Source of the DNA: UBA11606 sp039188975
GTDB lineage: Bacteria; Actinomycetota; Acidimicrobiia; Acidimicrobiales; Aldehydirespiratoraceae
Assembly: GCA_039188975.1 (NCBI GenBank)
Contig: JBCCYT010000205.1
Coordinates: forward strand, 1-6,984
DNA length: 6,984 bases
Direction: 5' to 3'
Both the position numbers and the translations under genes were made by a program. Shown in pieces: positions 5,856 through 6,984 of the stretch. Each line of letters starts with the position of its first letter. The stretch's first letter is position 1. The notes under the pieces were generated by a model, which did no database searches, was not told the origin of the DNA, and saw only the letters and a program-made list of their open reading frames with translations.

Positions 5856-6769
5856 GAGGCCTGCAATGACGCGATCACGGCGACGTTGACGATGTCCTCG
5901 GCGCGACACCCTCGGCTGAGGTCGTGCAGCACCCCGTCGAGGCCTTGAAGCAACGGGCCAAAGGCCTGCGCCCCACCGAGCCGCTCCGTGATCTTGTAGG
6001 CGATGTTGCCACTGTCGAGATCCGGAAAGATGAAGACGTTCGCCCGTCCAGCCACCGGAGAACCGGGCGCCTTCGATTCGGCGACCTCGGGCACCCACGC
6101 CGCGTCGAACTGCAACTCGCCGTCGACGGCGAGCTCGGGAGCGAGCTCGCCCACGAGCCTGGTGGCCTCGATCACCTTGTCGACCCTCGGGTGGCTCGCG
6201 CTGCCCTTGGTCGAGAACGACAGCATCGCCACCGCCGGCTCCTCCCCCGCCAGCTGTTCGAACGTCGCCGCGCTCGACAGCGCGACGGAGGCCAGTTGTT
6301 CGGCGGTGGGATCGGGCAGCACGCCACAGTCGCCGTAGACGATCGGGCGACCGTCGGGCAGCACGAAGAAGAAGCAGCTGCTGACCGCGGCAACGTCGGG
6401 CGCAACGCCGAGCACCCGGAGCCCGGCCCGGATCACGTCACCGGTCGGTCGCGTCGCCCCCGCCACGGCCCCTGCCGCCCAACCGGTCTTCACCAGCGCA
6501 GTAGCGATCACCAACGGATCGGTCAGGTCGAGCGGCCGTCCAGCCCACGGCCCGTCGGTGACCGCTGCCAGGTCGGCCACGAGTTCGTCCGCCGCCGGAT
6601 GAGCCGCATCGGCGAGCGACCCGAGATCGCGGCCGATCACGATCGCCTCCGCGAGGCCGTCGGCATTGAGACGGGCGGCCGCCTCATGGGCCCGCGGATC
6701 ATCATCGGCGAGGAGCACCCGCCGGGGCTCCGCCGCCGCCCGCTCGTACCAGTCGTCGAGAACGCCCAT
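5852..6769 (-). CDS. pta: Phosphate acetyltransferase
   Basis: The gene encodes 305 residues, a single-domain Pta of the PTA_PTB family, slightly shorter than the usual 320-330. It converts acetyl phosphate and CoA to acetyl-CoA and phosphate (EC 2.3.1.8), carrying the Xsc product into central metabolism. Family motifs in order are GATRPTGDVIRAGLR (104-118), YGDCGVLPDP (145-154), MLSFSTKGSASHPRVDKV (182-199), DGELQFDAA (216-224), KAPGSPVAGRANVFIFPD (233-250) and DLSRGCRAEDIVN (283-295). Ser285, Arg286 and Asp292 correspond to the catalytic Ser309, Arg310 and Asp316 of the Methanosarcina thermophila enzyme. The frame stays open further upstream, but that stretch belongs to the permease in another frame. 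The ATG at 6769 follows the permease stop by 11 bases, with GGAG only four bases before it, so coupled translation is likely. Position beside xsc supports a role in sulfonate catabolism. Confidence 0.95.
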   Translation of the reverse strand: MGVLDDWYERAAAEPRRVLLADDDPRAHEAAARLNADGLAEAIVIGRDLGSLADAAHPAADELVADLAAVTDGPWAGRPLDLTDPLVIATALVKTGWAAGAVAGATRPTGDVIRAGLRVLGVAPDVAAVSSCFFFVLPDGRPIVYGDCGVLPDPTAEQLASVALSSAATFEQLAGEEPAVAMLSFSTKGSASHPRVDKVIEATRLVGELAPELAVDGELQFDAAWVPEVAESKAPGSPVAGRANVFIFPDLDSGNIAYKITERLGGAQAFGPLLQGLDGVLHDLSRGCRAEDIVNVAVIASLQAS

Positions 6770-6783
6770 GCAGCTCCGGTTCA
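6770..6783 (-). promoter_or_regulatory. tauC stop / pta ribosome-binding junction
   Basis: The minus strand reads TGAACCGGAGCTGC directly before the pta ATG. It contains the TGA stop of the permease and a GGAG four bases from the start, a short spacing that could depend on ribosomes arriving from the permease gene. It matches the cobS/cobT junction at 13 of 14 bases. Confidence 0.55.
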
Positions 6784-6984
6784 GCCCTTGCCCCGCCACG
6801 GGATGAGCTTGCTCTCGAGGAACCGGAGAATGACATCCATCAAGACGCCCAGCACGGCGATCACGATGATGCCGACCACCATCACGTCGAGCCGCTGGAA
6901 GGGACGGGCGGCGAAGATCATGGCGCCGAGACCATCGGGCGAGCCGATGATCTCCGCGGCGACCAGCGTGCCCCATGAGACACC
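6781..6984 (-). CDS. tauC: ABC transporter permease, TauC/SsuC family, C-terminal fragment
   Basis: Only the last 67 residues are present; the start lies beyond the right edge. The reading frame runs from the edge to the TGA at 6783-6781. VSWGTLVAAEIIGSPDGLG (2-20) and the ending LIPWRGKG (60-67) are typical of the inner-membrane permeases for taurine, aliphatic sulfonates and nitrate. A hydrophobic segment, about 33-54, is the final transmembrane helix, followed by a basic cytoplasmic tail. The subunit would form the channel of a TauABC-type importer with an ATPase and a periplasmic or lipid-anchored binding protein encoded upstream. Closeness to pta and xsc favours taurine or another C2 sulfonate as substrate, but SsuC cannot be excluded from this fragment. 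Confidence 0.82.
   Translation of the reverse strand, partial: GVSWGTLVAAEIIGSPDGLGAMIFAARPFQRLDVMVVGIIVIAVLGVLMDVILRFLESKLIPWRGKG

Noticed and set aside
6770..6976. N-terminal extension of pta to a start at 6976
   Set aside because: It overlaps the permease C-terminus in another frame and is shadow sequence; Pta homology begins at the ATG at 6769.
1..6984. CRISPR arrays, tRNA/rRNA genes, insertion sequences or phage genes
   Set aside because: No regularly spaced repeats, no tRNA- or rRNA-like sequence, and no transposase or integrase were seen; almost all of the window is accounted for by the seven genes.

Overview
The window is a compact, GC-rich bacterial segment in which every credible gene lies on the minus strand. 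Transcription runs from high to low coordinates, and no gene-free gap exceeds 90 bases. In transcription order the genes are: the end of a taurine/sulfonate-type ABC permease (TauC-like), phosphate acetyltransferase (Pta), a TetR-family regulator, sulfoacetaldehyde acetyltransferase (Xsc), CobS (AAA+ ATPase), CobT (von Willebrand A protein), and the N-terminal part of an ATP-grasp enzyme that runs off the left edge.

The right half is an organosulfonate (C2-sulfonate) catabolic locus. The permease would import taurine or a similar sulfonate. An enzyme outside the window would make sulfoacetaldehyde. Xsc cleaves sulfoacetaldehyde with phosphate to acetyl phosphate and sulfite, and Pta turns acetyl phosphate into acetyl-CoA. 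The TetR gene sits between pta and xsc. A good -35/-10 pair lies at the tetR/xsc junction, and a TCTAACAG element there recurs in front of tetR, which suggests TetR controls itself and xsc.

The left half is unexpected. The ATG of cobS lies 3 bases after the xsc stop codon and cobT follows 17 bases after cobS. The two ATP-driven subunits of the aerobic cobaltochelatase therefore appear to be co-transcribed, and probably translationally coupled, with a sulfonate-degrading enzyme. No CobN is present in the window. An ATP-grasp ligase-like gene of unknown substrate follows cobT.

The organism cannot be named from sequence alone. High GC, a WHG-type TetR regulator, a probable leaderless tetR transcript and an ATP-grasp protein of a type common in actinomycetes all suit a high-GC actinobacterium, possibly a marine Acidimicrobiia member. 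An alphaproteobacterium is not excluded, because CobS/CobT and Xsc are frequent there.
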